A stretch of 24,757 nucleotides of DNA, from the NCBI GenBank assembly GCA_965371445.1, contig CBDUYN010000156.1, forward strand, positions 1-24,757, given 5' to 3'. The first letter of the stretch is position 1. Each line of letters starts with the position of its first letter. The notes below the pieces were generated by a model. It was given only the letters and a program-made list of their open reading frames with translations, searched no databases and was not told the origin of the DNA. The stretch is from DASWIG01 sp965371445 (GTDB lineage: Bacteria; Acidobacteriota; Thermoanaerobaculia; Multivoradales; J023). A program made the translations under genes and the position numbers. Shown here piece by piece: positions 1 through 10,123 of this stretch.

Positions 1-12
1 GGGGATTTTCTT

Positions 13-29
13 GGCAGGCGCAGCCTGCC
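13..29. other. Perfect 7-bp hairpin downstream of the gene remnant
   Basis: The arms GGCAGGC and GCCTGCC flank a 3-nt loop. The hairpin lies about 20 nt beyond the stop codon (51-53) of the minus-strand gene remnant, where a terminator would be expected. No T-run follows on the minus strand (the bases there are AAGAAAAT), so a canonical intrinsic terminator is not supported. Confidence 0.35.
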
Positions 30-50
30 GGATCTATGCCCAACAGGCTC

Positions 51-317
51 CTAGCGCACGTGCTGCGATGCGCAGCGGTACCCGCCGTTGCGCCGGACAC
101 TCCCGGCAAGCGGCGGAGAGAGCTCCAGCCGATACCCCGCCTCGGCGTACGCCTGGCGTGATCGCCGGTCGCTGCTCGGCAGGAGCGAGGCGAAGCCCTC
201 GGCCCGCGCGGCGGCGCCCCGCTCCTCGAGGACGACGTTGTTCCAGCCGACGAGGAAGTCGGGGTCGGAGTCGCCGTCGCCGTGGCGCGCTCGTTGCGGA
301 GCCGGAGCGTATGGAAT
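51..317 (-). pseudogene. 3' remnant of an unidentified gene, 5' end lost
   Basis: On the minus strand an open frame runs from just after an in-frame TAA (318-320) to a TAG at 51-53. The stretch from about 300 down to 51 has almost every third codon position G or C, as in the real genes of the 3-15 kb block. It reads ...DSDPDFLVGWNNVVLEERG... and later ...YAEAGYRLELSPPL.... There is no ATG, GTG or TTG start in the coding-like part, and the frame is lost just where the lower-GC leader of the next gene begins. I infer the C-terminal end of a former gene truncated by an insertion or rearrangement near 300-320. I do not recognise the family. A chance GC-rich open frame is the alternative. Confidence 0.4.
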
Positions 318-333
318 TTATACCTTCTCGTGG

Positions 334-353
334 TGTGTGGAATACATTACACA
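334..353. promoter_or_regulatory. Imperfect palindrome in the leader of the repeat-protein gene
   Basis: The arms TGTGT and ACACA are separated by 10 nt, in an AT-richer patch about 100 bp upstream of the start at 457. The position suits an operator or promoter-proximal site, but no clear -35/-10 pair can be assigned and 5-bp arms can occur by chance. Confidence 0.22.
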
Positions 354-456
354 TGCGCTGCCATATGTTTCACAACTTCGCTGTGAAGAATTCCATCGAG
401 AGCTTCAGAGATCTGTCCCAAGATCGGGATCACGGCTAACGACAAGGAGACTCGCT

Positions 457-3180
457 ATGAACTCGTGTAAACAGCTCTCCATCCGGATCACTCTCTTGTT
501 GGCTTGGGTTGGCGTGATGTGTACCACGTCGCTTGCCGCCGACGAGATGAATGGCTGCAACAAGTGCCAGGGAAAGGTGACCGAGCTGACTCTGCGCTAC
601 AACGGCGAAGAAGAGGCATTTGTGCAGGTAACTCAGAAGGACGGGGGAGAGCAGGTCGTGGTGTTCGAAGATTTCGTGCAGCCCGGCCAGCCTTTCACCT
701 TCGCAGGAGCCGATAAGTATGGGACGCTGGGCTCGAGTATCAAGGTCTACATCGACGACCAGCTTGCCGAGAGCATCCACACCAGTTGCTCTAAGCCCAT
801 CGGGCCAGGGCTCGTGGCCGGGGATTTCGAAGTGGTCGAAGGCTACAGCCGCAAAGGCGGCCGGCTCTGTCCTCTGCCTGAAGAGGATGATGGCTGCAAC
901 GCGTGTCAAGGCCGGGTGACGGAGCTGACCCTGCGCTACAATGGGACGGAGGAGGCTCTCATCCAGGTGACCCAAAGCGTTGATGGCCAGGAGCTCGTGG
1001 TGTTCGACGATTTCGTGCAGCCGGGGGAGCCGTTCACCTTCACAGAAGTCGATCCACAGGGAGCCTCGGGCTCGACCACCAAGATCTACGTCAACGGGGA
1101 GCTGGCAGTGAGTGCCAGCACCAACTGCTTCGATTCCATGGGACCTGGGCTCTTGGCTGGAAGCTTCGAAGTCATTGAGGGCTTCAGCAGCGAGGGAGGA
1201 CGGCTTTGTCCACTGTCCGAAAGCGTCTCCGGCTGTGACAAGTGCGAAGGAAAGATGACCGAGCTGACCCTGCGTTACAACGGCGAAGAAGAAGCTTTCG
1301 TGCAGGTAACTCAAAAGGACGGCGGTGAGGAGGTCGTGGTGTTCGAGGGTGTCGTACAGCCGGGCGGGCCGTTCACCTTTGAAGGCGCCGACAAGCATGG
1401 GACGCTGGGCTCGAACATTAAGCTTTACATCGACGGCAAGCTCGCGGAGAGCCTCCACACAAGCTGCTCCAAGCCCATCGGGCCAGGGCTGGTGGCCGGG
1501 GATTTCGAGGTAGTCGAGGGCTTCAGCCGCAAAGGCGGAAGGCTTTGTCCCGTGCCTGGCGGTGGGGGAGACTGCGGCAAGTGCAAGGGCAAGGTGACGG
1601 ACCTGACCCTACGCTACAATGGCGAATCAGAGGCTTTCGTACAGGTGACCCAGAAGGGCAAGGGCGAAGGCAAAAAAGAGGTCGTGGTGTTCGGGGGTGT
1701 CGTGCAGCCTGGCGAGTCGTTTGCCTTCGAAGGAGCCGACAAGAATGGAACGTTGGGCTCAAGCATCAAGATCTACGTCGACGACAAACTGGCGGAGAGC
1801 ATTCACACCAGTTGCTCCAAGCCCATCGGGCCAGGGCTCGTGGTCGGGGATTTCGAGGTGGTCGACGGCCTCAGCCGCAGAGGCGGACGGCTTTGTCCTC
1901 TACCTGAGGCCTGCGAAGAGTGCGCAGGCCAGGTGACCGAGCTGACCTTGCGCTACAACGGCGAGGAGGAGGCTCTCGTCCGGGTGACCCAGGTCGCCGC
2001 CGGCCAGAATGTCGTGGTGTTCGAAGATCACGTGCAGCCAGGCGAACCTTTCACCTTCAAAGGCGACGACCAGCAGGGGAATCTGGGCTCGAGCATCAAC
2101 ATCTCCGTCGACGACCAACCGGCTGCCAGTTTCGACACCAGCTGCGCCCAGTCCATAGGGCCGGGATTAGTAGCCGGGGACTTCGAAGTCGTCGAGGGCT
2201 TCAGCGGCGAGGGTGGACGGCTTTGTGCCGTGCCCGAAGATGTCAACGGCTGCGACGAGTGCGAGGGCAAGGTGACGGAGCTCACCCTACGTTATCGCGG
2301 AGCGGAAGAGGCTTTCGTCCAGGTGACTCAGAAGGACGGGGATGAGGAGGTCGTGGTGTTCGAAGGCTTCGTGCAGCGGGGCGAGCCGTTCACGTTTGAA
2401 GGCGCTGACAAGAATGGGACGTTTGGCTCTAGCGTCAAAATCTACGTCGACGACGAGCTGGCGGAGAGCCTCCACACCAGCTGCTCCAAGCCCGTCGGGC
2501 CGGGCCTCGTGGTCGGAGACTTCGAGGTGGTCGACGGCTCCAGCCGCAAGGGCGGCCGACTTTGTGCCGTTCCGGAGGAGGATCAGGGTTGCGACGAGTG
2601 CGAAGGCCAGGTGACGGAGCTGACCCTGCGCTATCACGGAGACGAAGTGGCCTTTGTCTCGGTCTCCCAACAGCTCGACGATCAGGAAGTCATGGTGTTT
2701 GAGGACTTCGTGCAGCCAGGCGAGCCGTTCACCGTTGAAGGAGTCAACTGGGAAGGGACGTTGGGCCCGCGGATCAAGATCTTCGTTGACGACGAGCTGG
2801 CGGCCAGCATCGACACCAATTGTTCCCAGCCTGTCGGGCCAGGGTTCGTGGCCGAAGAAATTGAGGTGATCGAAGGGTTCAGCCAGGAGGGCGGACGGCT
2901 TTGTCCCCTGCCCGACGACGTTGAAGGCTGCGGCGAATGCGAAGGCCAGGTGACGGAGCTCACTCTGCGCTACGACGGTGGAGCAGAGGCCTTCATCCAG
3001 GTGACCCAGAAGGTCGGGAGTCAGCAAGTGATGCTGTTCGAGGACTTTGTGCAACCGGGCGATTCCTTCGTCTTTGAAGGAGCCAACAAGCATGGAACAC
3101 TGGGCTCGAAGATCGAAATCTTTGGGGCGGGACGTGCCGCCTGGACGACTCCCGCCGACACCTTCATACTACGTGCATGA
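457..3180 (+). CDS. Secreted tandem-repeat protein, eight DUF7467-like repeats, last one truncated
   Basis: The start at 457 is chosen because a good Shine-Dalgarno (AAGGAG, 444-449) precedes it and the protein then opens with a signal peptide (positive start, hydrophobic LLLAWVGVMC, cleavage near SLAADE). The mature protein is almost entirely eight tandem repeats of 113 residues. Each opens with CxxCxG(K/Q)VTELTLRY and continues through VQVTQ, VVVFE, VQPGxPFTF, GTLGSSIK, TSCSKPIGPG, DFEVVEG and GGRLCP, so full units have four cysteines, probably in extracytoplasmic disulfides. The motif resembles what I recall as DUF7467, whose function is unknown. The eighth unit departs from the consensus at about 3124 and lacks its last 45 or so residues; an unrelated tail of about 18 residues (FGAGRAAW...) leads to the stop. 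The stop overlaps the next ATG (ATGA). The open frame extends upstream to 88 without repeat sequence or signal peptide, so I did not use that start. Confidence 0.85.
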   Translation: MNSCKQLSIRITLLLAWVGVMCTTSLAADEMNGCNKCQGKVTELTLRYNGEEEAFVQVTQKDGGEQVVVFEDFVQPGQPFTFAGADKYGTLGSSIKVYIDDQLAESIHTSCSKPIGPGLVAGDFEVVEGYSRKGGRLCPLPEEDDGCNACQGRVTELTLRYNGTEEALIQVTQSVDGQELVVFDDFVQPGEPFTFTEVDPQGASGSTTKIYVNGELAVSASTNCFDSMGPGLLAGSFEVIEGFSSEGGRLCPLSESVSGCDKCEGKMTELTLRYNGEEEAFVQVTQKDGGEEVVVFEGVVQPGGPFTFEGADKHGTLGSNIKLYIDGKLAESLHTSCSKPIGPGLVAGDFEVVEGFSRKGGRLCPVPGGGGDCGKCKGKVTDLTLRYNGESEAFVQVTQKGKGEGKKEVVVFGGVVQPGESFAFEGADKNGTLGSSIKIYVDDKLAESIHTSCSKPIGPGLVVGDFEVVDGLSRRGGRLCPLPEACEECAGQVTELTLRYNGEEEALVRVTQVAAGQNVVVFEDHVQPGEPFTFKGDDQQGNLGSSINISVDDQPAASFDTSCAQSIGPGLVAGDFEVVEGFSGEGGRLCAVPEDVNGCDECEGKVTELTLRYRGAEEAFVQVTQKDGDEEVVVFEGFVQRGEPFTFEGADKNGTFGSSVKIYVDDELAESLHTSCSKPVGPGLVVGDFEVVDGSSRKGGRLCAVPEEDQGCDECEGQVTELTLRYHGDEVAFVSVSQQLDDQEVMVFEDFVQPGEPFTVEGVNWEGTLGPRIKIFVDDELAASIDTNCSQPVGPGFVAEEIEVIEGFSQEGGRLCPLPDDVEGCGECEGQVTELTLRYDGGAEAFIQVTQKVGSQQVMLFEDFVQPGDSFVFEGANKHGTLGSKIEIFGAGRAAWTTPADTFILRA
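553..3123 (+). repeat. Seven full plus one partial 339-bp coding tandem repeats
   Basis: Units begin at 553, 892, 1231, 1570, 1909, 2248, 2587 and 2926, exactly 339 bp apart every time, although small insertions and deletions inside units 4 and 5 compensate each other. Units 1, 3, 4 and 6 are close to one another (for example VTQKDGGE and LAESIHTSCSKPIGPG), whereas 2, 5 and 7 have diverged more. The eighth unit stops after about 198 bp. High identity over hundreds of bases makes the array prone to copy-number change and to assembly collapse. Confidence 0.95.
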
Positions 3181-4754
3181 AAGCTCCGTCACCTGTTTGC
3201 GCCGCCGCGCTCGTCCTGACGTGCGGTTTCCTCGTCTTGCCGTCCGGCGCCCCAGCCCAGGACTGGGCCGGCCAGGGCCGGCTCTCGGGAGTCGTCCTGG
3301 ACGACTCGGAAAAGCCGATCGAAGGCGCCCGCGTCACCGTCTCGCCGGTCGAACGTCCGGGCGAGGGACCGCCTCCCACGCTGACCAACCGCAAGGGGCG
3401 CTGGGCCGTCGGCGGCCTCGCCCAGGGACGCTGGCGTCTGGTGATCTCGGCCGAGGGCTTCCTACGCTCCGAGGGCTGGGGCGCGGTCGGCCCGGGGCCC
3501 GGATCGGCGATCCGGGTGGTGCTGCGTCCGCTGGCGGAGGTGGCGCCGGCTTTTGCCGAGAACCCGGCGTCGGTGATTGGCTGGCTGGAGCGGGGCAACA
3601 GCCTCCTCGAGCAGGGACGTCCCGCCGAGGCGCGAGCCGAATACGAAAGGGCTCTCCGATTCCTACCGGGCGATCAGCAACCCGAAGTGCTGCGCACGGT
3701 GGCCCGGACCTACTACCTGGAGGAGCGCGGCGACGACGCGGTCAAGGCGCTCAAGTGGGCGCTTCTCGTCGACCCCGGGGACGCCGTCTCGCGTCAGCTC
3801 TTTACCGGCGTCCACGAGGCCCTGGGCCGCGTCGAGGAGGGCCGGGCGTGGCTCGGGCGTCTCGACGAGGAAGGGGTGGAGGCGCTGGCCGGCGAGGTAG
3901 CGCCGGAGCAGGATCCCCCCTTCCGGCTCCGCCCGCGCCTCGACGACGGCCTGCCGGCCGACGAGCCACGCCCAGGACGCACCGGCAGCTACCGGGTGGC
4001 ATTCACCGAGCGGAGCCCCCTTTCGTCCCGCCAGCGCTTCTACGAGCGCCACCAGCTGACCCCTCCAGAGATTGCGGAGGTCGAAGCCTCGACGCCACTT
4101 TACGAGCTTGCCGAGGAGTCTTTTGAGGTCCACGTGCCCGAGGGCTACGACGGCACCGAGGGCTACGGCCTTTTCGTGTGGGTGAGCCCGACGCCCTCCG
4201 GCAAGGTGCGGCGCGAAGATAACCTGGCGGTCTTGGCGGACAAACGCCTCATCTGGGTCGCTGCCAACAAGAGCGGCAACCCGCGTCCGCGCTGGGACCG
4301 GATCGGCCTGGCGCTCGACGCCGTCCACTCGATGACGAAGCTCTACCGGATCGACGAGCGACGCGTCTACGCCGGCGGCTACTCGGGCGGCGGACGCATC
4401 TCCACCATGCTCTCGGTGCTTTACCCGGAGCTCTTCCAGGGCGGCTTTCTCTTCATGGGCTGTGACTACTATAAATTGGTCCCGGTACCGGACAAGCCCG
4501 GCGCGGTCTGGCCGGCGTCGTTTCGCGAGCCGCCGCGGGAGGCGATGAAGCGGGTACGCGAAAGAAACCGTTATGTCTTCGTGACCGGCGAGCACGACTT
4601 CAACCGCTCGCAGACCCGGGTCTTCCACCGGCTTTACAAGAAAGACGGCTTCCGCCACGTCACCTATCTGGAGATCCCCGGCGCCGACCACTACTACGGC
4701 GTCCGTGGGGAGTGGCTAGGGAAGGGGATCGAGGCGCTGGACTCGGGGCTTTAG
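3177..4754 (+). CDS. Secreted alpha/beta hydrolase with carboxypeptidase-regulatory-like and TPR domains
   Basis: The 525-residue protein starts with a signal peptide (cleavage near APAQD, residues 25-29). Residues about 34-115 form a carboxypeptidase-regulatory-like beta-sandwich (SGVVLDDSEKPIEGARVTV, then TNRKGRWAVGGL). Residues about 130-225 carry TPR-like helices (LERGNSLLEQGRPAEARAEY, then a second pair). From about residue 300 there is an esterase/PHB-depolymerase-like alpha/beta hydrolase domain. The nucleophile elbow is GYSGGG with Ser403; Asp474 (GEHDFN) and His505 (GADHYYG) fit the rest of a triad. The start overlaps the upstream stop by 4 bp and has no clear ribosome-binding site, so translation may be coupled to the repeat protein. 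The substrate is unknown; an extracytoplasmic ester or oligosaccharide-ester hydrolase is plausible. Confidence 0.8.
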   Translation: MKAPSPVCAAALVLTCGFLVLPSGAPAQDWAGQGRLSGVVLDDSEKPIEGARVTVSPVERPGEGPPPTLTNRKGRWAVGGLAQGRWRLVISAEGFLRSEGWGAVGPGPGSAIRVVLRPLAEVAPAFAENPASVIGWLERGNSLLEQGRPAEARAEYERALRFLPGDQQPEVLRTVARTYYLEERGDDAVKALKWALLVDPGDAVSRQLFTGVHEALGRVEEGRAWLGRLDEEGVEALAGEVAPEQDPPFRLRPRLDDGLPADEPRPGRTGSYRVAFTERSPLSSRQRFYERHQLTPPEIAEVEASTPLYELAEESFEVHVPEGYDGTEGYGLFVWVSPTPSGKVRREDNLAVLADKRLIWVAANKSGNPRPRWDRIGLALDAVHSMTKLYRIDERRVYAGGYSGGGRISTMLSVLYPELFQGGFLFMGCDYYKLVPVPDKPGAVWPASFREPPREAMKRVRERNRYVFVTGEHDFNRSQTRVFHRLYKKDGFRHVTYLEIPGADHYYGVRGEWLGKGIEALDSGL

Positions 4755-4787
4755 ATTCCGGCTCGCGGTGGCGCTAGAATGCCGGCC

Positions 4788-6710
<1,923 letters not shown>

Positions 6711-6892
6711 GCGGATGCGGCGCTTGCCCCGCCGGCGCTTGGGATCCTCCACCCCCTCGACGACGCAAACGTCCGGAGCCGGCCCCGCCGGCCGTTCCGA
6801 AACGGAGCTTCAGATCACTCCAGACGGCGATGTCGTCCCGCTCGGAGAAGCGGCGTTTGACGACATGCCAGAAGAGGTCCCGCAGCTGGTTG

Positions 6893-8677
6893 TCATCCGC
6901 GGCCCTTGTTGACGTTCAAGTCGAGGCACACCGTCGAGCTCTCGGCGCTGATCTCGTCGCGCACGGCGACGGCGATGGTCTGCTTACCGGGACGCATGGC
7001 GACTGTGGTCCGGTAAAGGGCGTTTCGGGTCAGCGCTCCGAGGATCTCCTCGTTGGGGATCTCGATCGGCACCGGTATCTTGACCGGGGCGGAGAGCCGG
7101 CCGCTTTCGTCGCGCACCAGGAGGAAGATCGAGACGTCGCCTACGTGACGTTTCTGCTGGGGCACGAGGACGAGCTTCGAAAGCGGAAACCGCACCTCCA
7201 AGGCGACGGCGACGAGGCCGTCTTTCTGCGGCTTCGTCTCGGTCACCTCGAGCTCGACGCCGAGCGGGTTCTCCGCCGTGCCGAGGAGCACCGCCATCAG
7301 GGTCCGGTCGTGCATCTCCTCGTCGGTGCCCTTGTCGGCGTAGCGTTCGAGGTAGCGCACCTCGACGCCCGGACGCTTCACCTTCACCTTGATGCGGTGG
7401 CTTTGGCCGTCGCCACGGTGGAGCGAGGGATAGCCGAGGGAGTAGTAGTGGCTCAGATCCTGCTGCAGGTCTTCGAGGAAGGCATCGGGCGTCAGGACGC
7501 CGATCGCCGCCTTGCCGCCGGTCGCCGAGGCGAGGAGCCGCAGCCCTCCGCCCGCCGCCGCCGACTCGGAGAACGGCGCCCCGACCGTCGAGGCGCCGGC
7601 GCGGTCCGCCGAGAAGGCGGAACGGCTGGCGAGCCCCGCGCCGACGGGATAGAAGGCGATACCGCTGGCGGTGGCGTCGTCGAGGAGCTGGTTCAAGTCG
7701 TTCGACGTGTCGTAGTCGCGGACCTGGTTGTCGACCGAGGTGATGCCGAGCTGGCGTCCGACGGCGAGGCCGTACTTGCGGTACCAGATCTGCCACTCCC
7801 GCTCGCCGGGCCGCAGGGGCAGACGGTCGCAAACGTAGAGCACGGCCTTCCTTCCCGGCATGCCGGCGAGCGAGTTGACGAAGGTAGCGAGGACCGACAG
7901 GCTCGAGCGTACCTCGTGGTATTGCTCGGCGGTGATCGCCTGCAGGGCGTTGGCCGTCTGCCGGGCGTCGGTCAGGGTCGTGTCCGGGGAGACGCCGCGC
8001 GGAATGGCGCCGGGACCGTTCGACGCCGCTGGCGGCTGCGGGGTGATGCCGCCGGCCCGGGCCGCCGACTCGATCTGCCGCACGATGCTCGCGGAATTCG
8101 CGAAGTAGCGGTCGAGCGAGCCGCCCGACTCGGCGGTTTTGACGAGGGCCGCGCGCACCGCGTCGCGGTCGGTGGTGAAGGGCTGGACGACGCGGATTTG
8201 CCGGTCCTTGGTCACCATCATCACCCGGGTTCCACCGTCCATCAGGGCGTCGAGCTGGCGCTCGAGCGCCTCGAAGACCCGCTTGCGGCTCACCGGCGAG
8301 ATGAAGGGGTTGTCGATCAGGACGACGAGGGAGGTGTCCTCGCGCGGCAGGTTGGCCGAGAGCCGGGTCGCCTCGTCCTCCGATGCCGCGTCCGTGGCTT
8401 GGCGGAAGCCACCCCACACGGCGTAGAAGTGGCTGACGCCAACCGGCTCGCCGTCGTCGAAGACCTCGAAGTCCTCGCGCGTCAGGTCGGTGACGGGCTC
8501 GCCGTCATGGGTGACGACGACGTCGACGTTGACGAGGCTGACGTCGATCGAGTCGATGAAGATGCCGTGGCGCCGCGTCTCCTCGTCCTGACCATCGGCC
8601 GCCGCCGCGAAAAGCGCCGTGGCGGCCGCGAAAAGCGTCAAGGTCGCGAGGAATGGTCGTTTCAGCGTCAGGGCCAT
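6893..8677 (-). CDS. Secreted VWFA-related (acidobacterial type) domain protein
   Basis: The 594-residue protein has an N-terminal signal peptide (MALTLKRPFLATLTLF..., Ala-rich core, cleavage near ADGQ). It then has the typical opening of acidobacterial VWFA-related proteins: VSLVNVDVVVTHDGEPVTDLTREDFEVFDDG at about 47-77, followed by a von Willebrand A fold starting at SLVVLIDN (about 116-123). The MIDAS motif DxSxS is not intact: Asp122 is followed by NPFIS. Metal-dependent adhesion in the classical sense is therefore doubtful. A beta-rich C-terminal part follows (SHYYSLGYPSLHRGDGQSHRIKV at about 410-440). The family (TIGR03436-like) is expanded in Acidobacteria and its functions are mostly unknown. 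It is the last gene of the minus-strand run that starts at 11221, 63 bp after pgsA. Confidence 0.87.
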   Translation of the reverse strand: MALTLKRPFLATLTLFAAATALFAAAADGQDEETRRHGIFIDSIDVSLVNVDVVVTHDGEPVTDLTREDFEVFDDGEPVGVSHFYAVWGGFRQATDAASEDEATRLSANLPREDTSLVVLIDNPFISPVSRKRVFEALERQLDALMDGGTRVMMVTKDRQIRVVQPFTTDRDAVRAALVKTAESGGSLDRYFANSASIVRQIESAARAGGITPQPPAASNGPGAIPRGVSPDTTLTDARQTANALQAITAEQYHEVRSSLSVLATFVNSLAGMPGRKAVLYVCDRLPLRPGEREWQIWYRKYGLAVGRQLGITSVDNQVRDYDTSNDLNQLLDDATASGIAFYPVGAGLASRSAFSADRAGASTVGAPFSESAAAGGGLRLLASATGGKAAIGVLTPDAFLEDLQQDLSHYYSLGYPSLHRGDGQSHRIKVKVKRPGVEVRYLERYADKGTDEEMHDRTLMAVLLGTAENPLGVELEVTETKPQKDGLVAVALEVRFPLSKLVLVPQQKRHVGDVSIFLLVRDESGRLSAPVKIPVPIEIPNEEILGALTRNALYRTTVAMRPGKQTIAVAVRDEISAESSTVCLDLNVNKGRG

Positions 8678-8740
8678 CCTTGGACCTCAAGCTATCACGG
8701 CACGTGGGGAGACCACCATGACCCGTTCCGGACCCGAGGA

Positions 8741-9313
8741 TTATTCGTCCCCGGATTCCTGCTCGCTTCCCATCACCTGTTGGGCGTAGCGGAAGCCGTA
8801 GTCGATGCCGGAGTAGACGGAGAGCACGAGCGCCACGTAGAGGGCGATCACCGCCAGGATCTGAAACTCCCCGAGGGTCTCGTGGATGATGAGAAGCGAG
8901 ATCGCGATCACCTGGGTCACGGTCTTGACCTTGCCGGCCCAGGAGGCGGCGATCACCACCTGCTGCGCGGCCGAGACGCTGCGCAGGGTCGAGATCGCGA
9001 ACTCACGCGCCACGATGGCGACCACGATCCAGGCCGGGGCGCTGCCAATCTCCACAAGCGAGATGAAGGCCGCCGAGGTGAGGATCTTGTCGGCCGCCGG
9101 GTCCAGGAGCTTCCCGAGGCGGGTCACGAGCCCCCAGCGGCGGGCGAAGAAGCCGTCGAGGAAGTCGGTCAGGGCAGCGACGAGAAAGACCGCCAGGCCC
9201 ACGAGCTCCTTGCCCTCGAACTTGGTCAGCAGCACCACCACCAGGAGCGGCACCAGGAGGATGCGGATCGAGGTCAGGATGTTGGGCAGGTTGAGGAGCT
9301 TCTGCTCGGTCAA
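8741..9313 (-). CDS. pgsA: CDP-diacylglycerol--glycerol-3-phosphate 3-phosphatidyltransferase
   Basis: This integral membrane enzyme makes phosphatidylglycerophosphate from CDP-diacylglycerol and glycerol 3-phosphate, the committed step to phosphatidylglycerol and cardiolipin. The complete CDP-alcohol phosphotransferase signature is present: Asp50, Asp53-Gly54, Ala57-Arg58, Gly67, Asp71 and Asp75. The N-terminus LPNILTSIRILLVPLLVV is typical of PgsA, and several hydrophobic segments follow. The length of 190 residues is normal. The start is a TTG (9311-9313); no ATG lies nearby and this start gives the usual PgsA N-terminus. It sits 43 bp after the lytic transglycosylase gene, in a run of envelope-related genes. 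Confidence 0.93.
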   Translation of the reverse strand: MTEQKLLNLPNILTSIRILLVPLLVVVLLTKFEGKELVGLAVFLVAALTDFLDGFFARRWGLVTRLGKLLDPAADKILTSAAFISLVEIGSAPAWIVVAIVAREFAISTLRSVSAAQQVVIAASWAGKVKTVTQVIAISLLIIHETLGEFQILAVIALYVALVLSVYSGIDYGFRYAQQVMGSEQESGDE

Positions 9314-9356
9314 AATCGGATTCCAGGGTGCGAGAGGGTCGACACGGGACGTGATC

Positions 9357-10073
9357 TTAGTTCTTGGGCGACGTGGTCATCACGATGTTGCCGTTCTCGT
9401 CGCGGACCAGGTAGACCTTCTCTCCGCTCCGCGCCGGGGTCCTCTCGCGCTCGCGCCGCAACGACTCGGTGCGCGCGTGCTCCTGGAGGAGCTGCGGCGG
9501 AGCGCCGGACGTACTACGATAGACGCCGAGGACTTTCCAGACGTAGCGCTCGGTTTCCCGATAGGGCGGTACCCCCGCATGGCGATCGACGGCCGACGGA
9601 CCGGCATTATACGCCGCCAGCGCTCGGCGCAGGTCCCCCGAATAGCGCACGAGGAGGCGGCGCAGGTAGAGCGTTCCGCCCCGGATCGACTGCTCCGGGT
9701 CGTAGGGATCGGTGACTCCGAGCTCGCGGGCGGTCGCCGGCATGAGCTGCATGAGGCCCATCGCTCCCTTGCTCGAGAGGGCCCTCGCGTTGTACCCCGA
9801 CTCCACCTGCACCACGGCCTGCACCAGCTCGGGGCTCATCCCTCGGCGCCGGGCGTAGCGGTCGATCAAGGCCTCGATCTCCGCCGAAGGCACCGGCAGG
9901 AGCCGGTCCGACTGACGGCGGGCCCGCTGGTCGGCGGACTCGTTGTAGATGACCTTGGTGCCGTCGGCCAGGACCTTGATCCGTACCTCGGCCCCCGCCG
10001 CCGTGCCCACGAGGGCGAGGGCAAGGGCAAGGTAGACGGTCCGCGGTGCACGGGAAATCGGCTTTTGTCGCAT
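9357..10073 (-). CDS. Lytic transglycosylase, SLT (GH23-like) domain
   Basis: This exported murein hydrolase cleaves the MurNAc-GlcNAc bond of peptidoglycan with 1,6-anhydro product formation. From the ATG at 10073 the protein has 238 residues: a signal peptide (LALALALVGTAAGA, about 15-28), a short segment VRIKVLADGTKVIYN resembling DUF4124, then the SLT domain from about residue 64. Catalytic Glu91 lies in VQVESGYN; GAMGLMQLMPATA follows at about 103-115 and AAYNAGPSAV near 160. An ATG at 10100 would add 9 residues before the positive start of the signal peptide; I preferred the shorter form, and neither has a convincing ribosome-binding site. The C-terminal 50 residues are charged and end in EKVYLVRDENGNIVMTTS. 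It is 50 bp (from the shorter start) downstream of the ApbE-like gene. Confidence 0.9.
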   Translation of the reverse strand: MRQKPISRAPRTVYLALALALVGTAAGAEVRIKVLADGTKVIYNESADQRARRQSDRLLPVPSAEIEALIDRYARRRGMSPELVQAVVQVESGYNARALSSKGAMGLMQLMPATARELGVTDPYDPEQSIRGGTLYLRRLLVRYSGDLRRALAAYNAGPSAVDRHAGVPPYRETERYVWKVLGVYRSTSGAPPQLLQEHARTESLRRERERTPARSGEKVYLVRDENGNIVMTTSPKN

Positions 10074-10123
10074 GGTAATCGCCGATTCTACAGATTTCAT
10101 GCAGGTTTAGCTATACCGCCCGG

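Noticed and set aside
88..456. N-terminal extension of the repeat-protein gene
   Set aside because: Open frame only; the ATG at 457 has a strong ribosome-binding site and a signal peptide, and the upstream part is Arg/Ser/Pro-rich and overlaps the minus-strand gene remnant.
436..1458. Minus-strand open frame across the repeat array (and another at 2287-3093)
   Set aside because: Mirrors the tandem repeat on the plus strand; no start signal, signal peptide or known motif of its own.
553..3123. CRISPR-like or satellite repeat
   Set aside because: The 339-bp units are fully coding, in frame and without unique spacers, so they are protein repeats.
6778..6792. GCCGGC-CCC-GCCGGC hairpin between convergent genes as a terminator
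   Set aside because: Only six base pairs and no T-run on either strand; in sequence of this GC content such stems are common.
6830..9715. Long plus-strand open frame of about 960 codons
   Set aside because: It is antisense to the VWFA-like and pgsA genes, which carry clear family motifs. It is rich in Arg, Gly, Asp and His, as expected for antisense of GC-rich genes.
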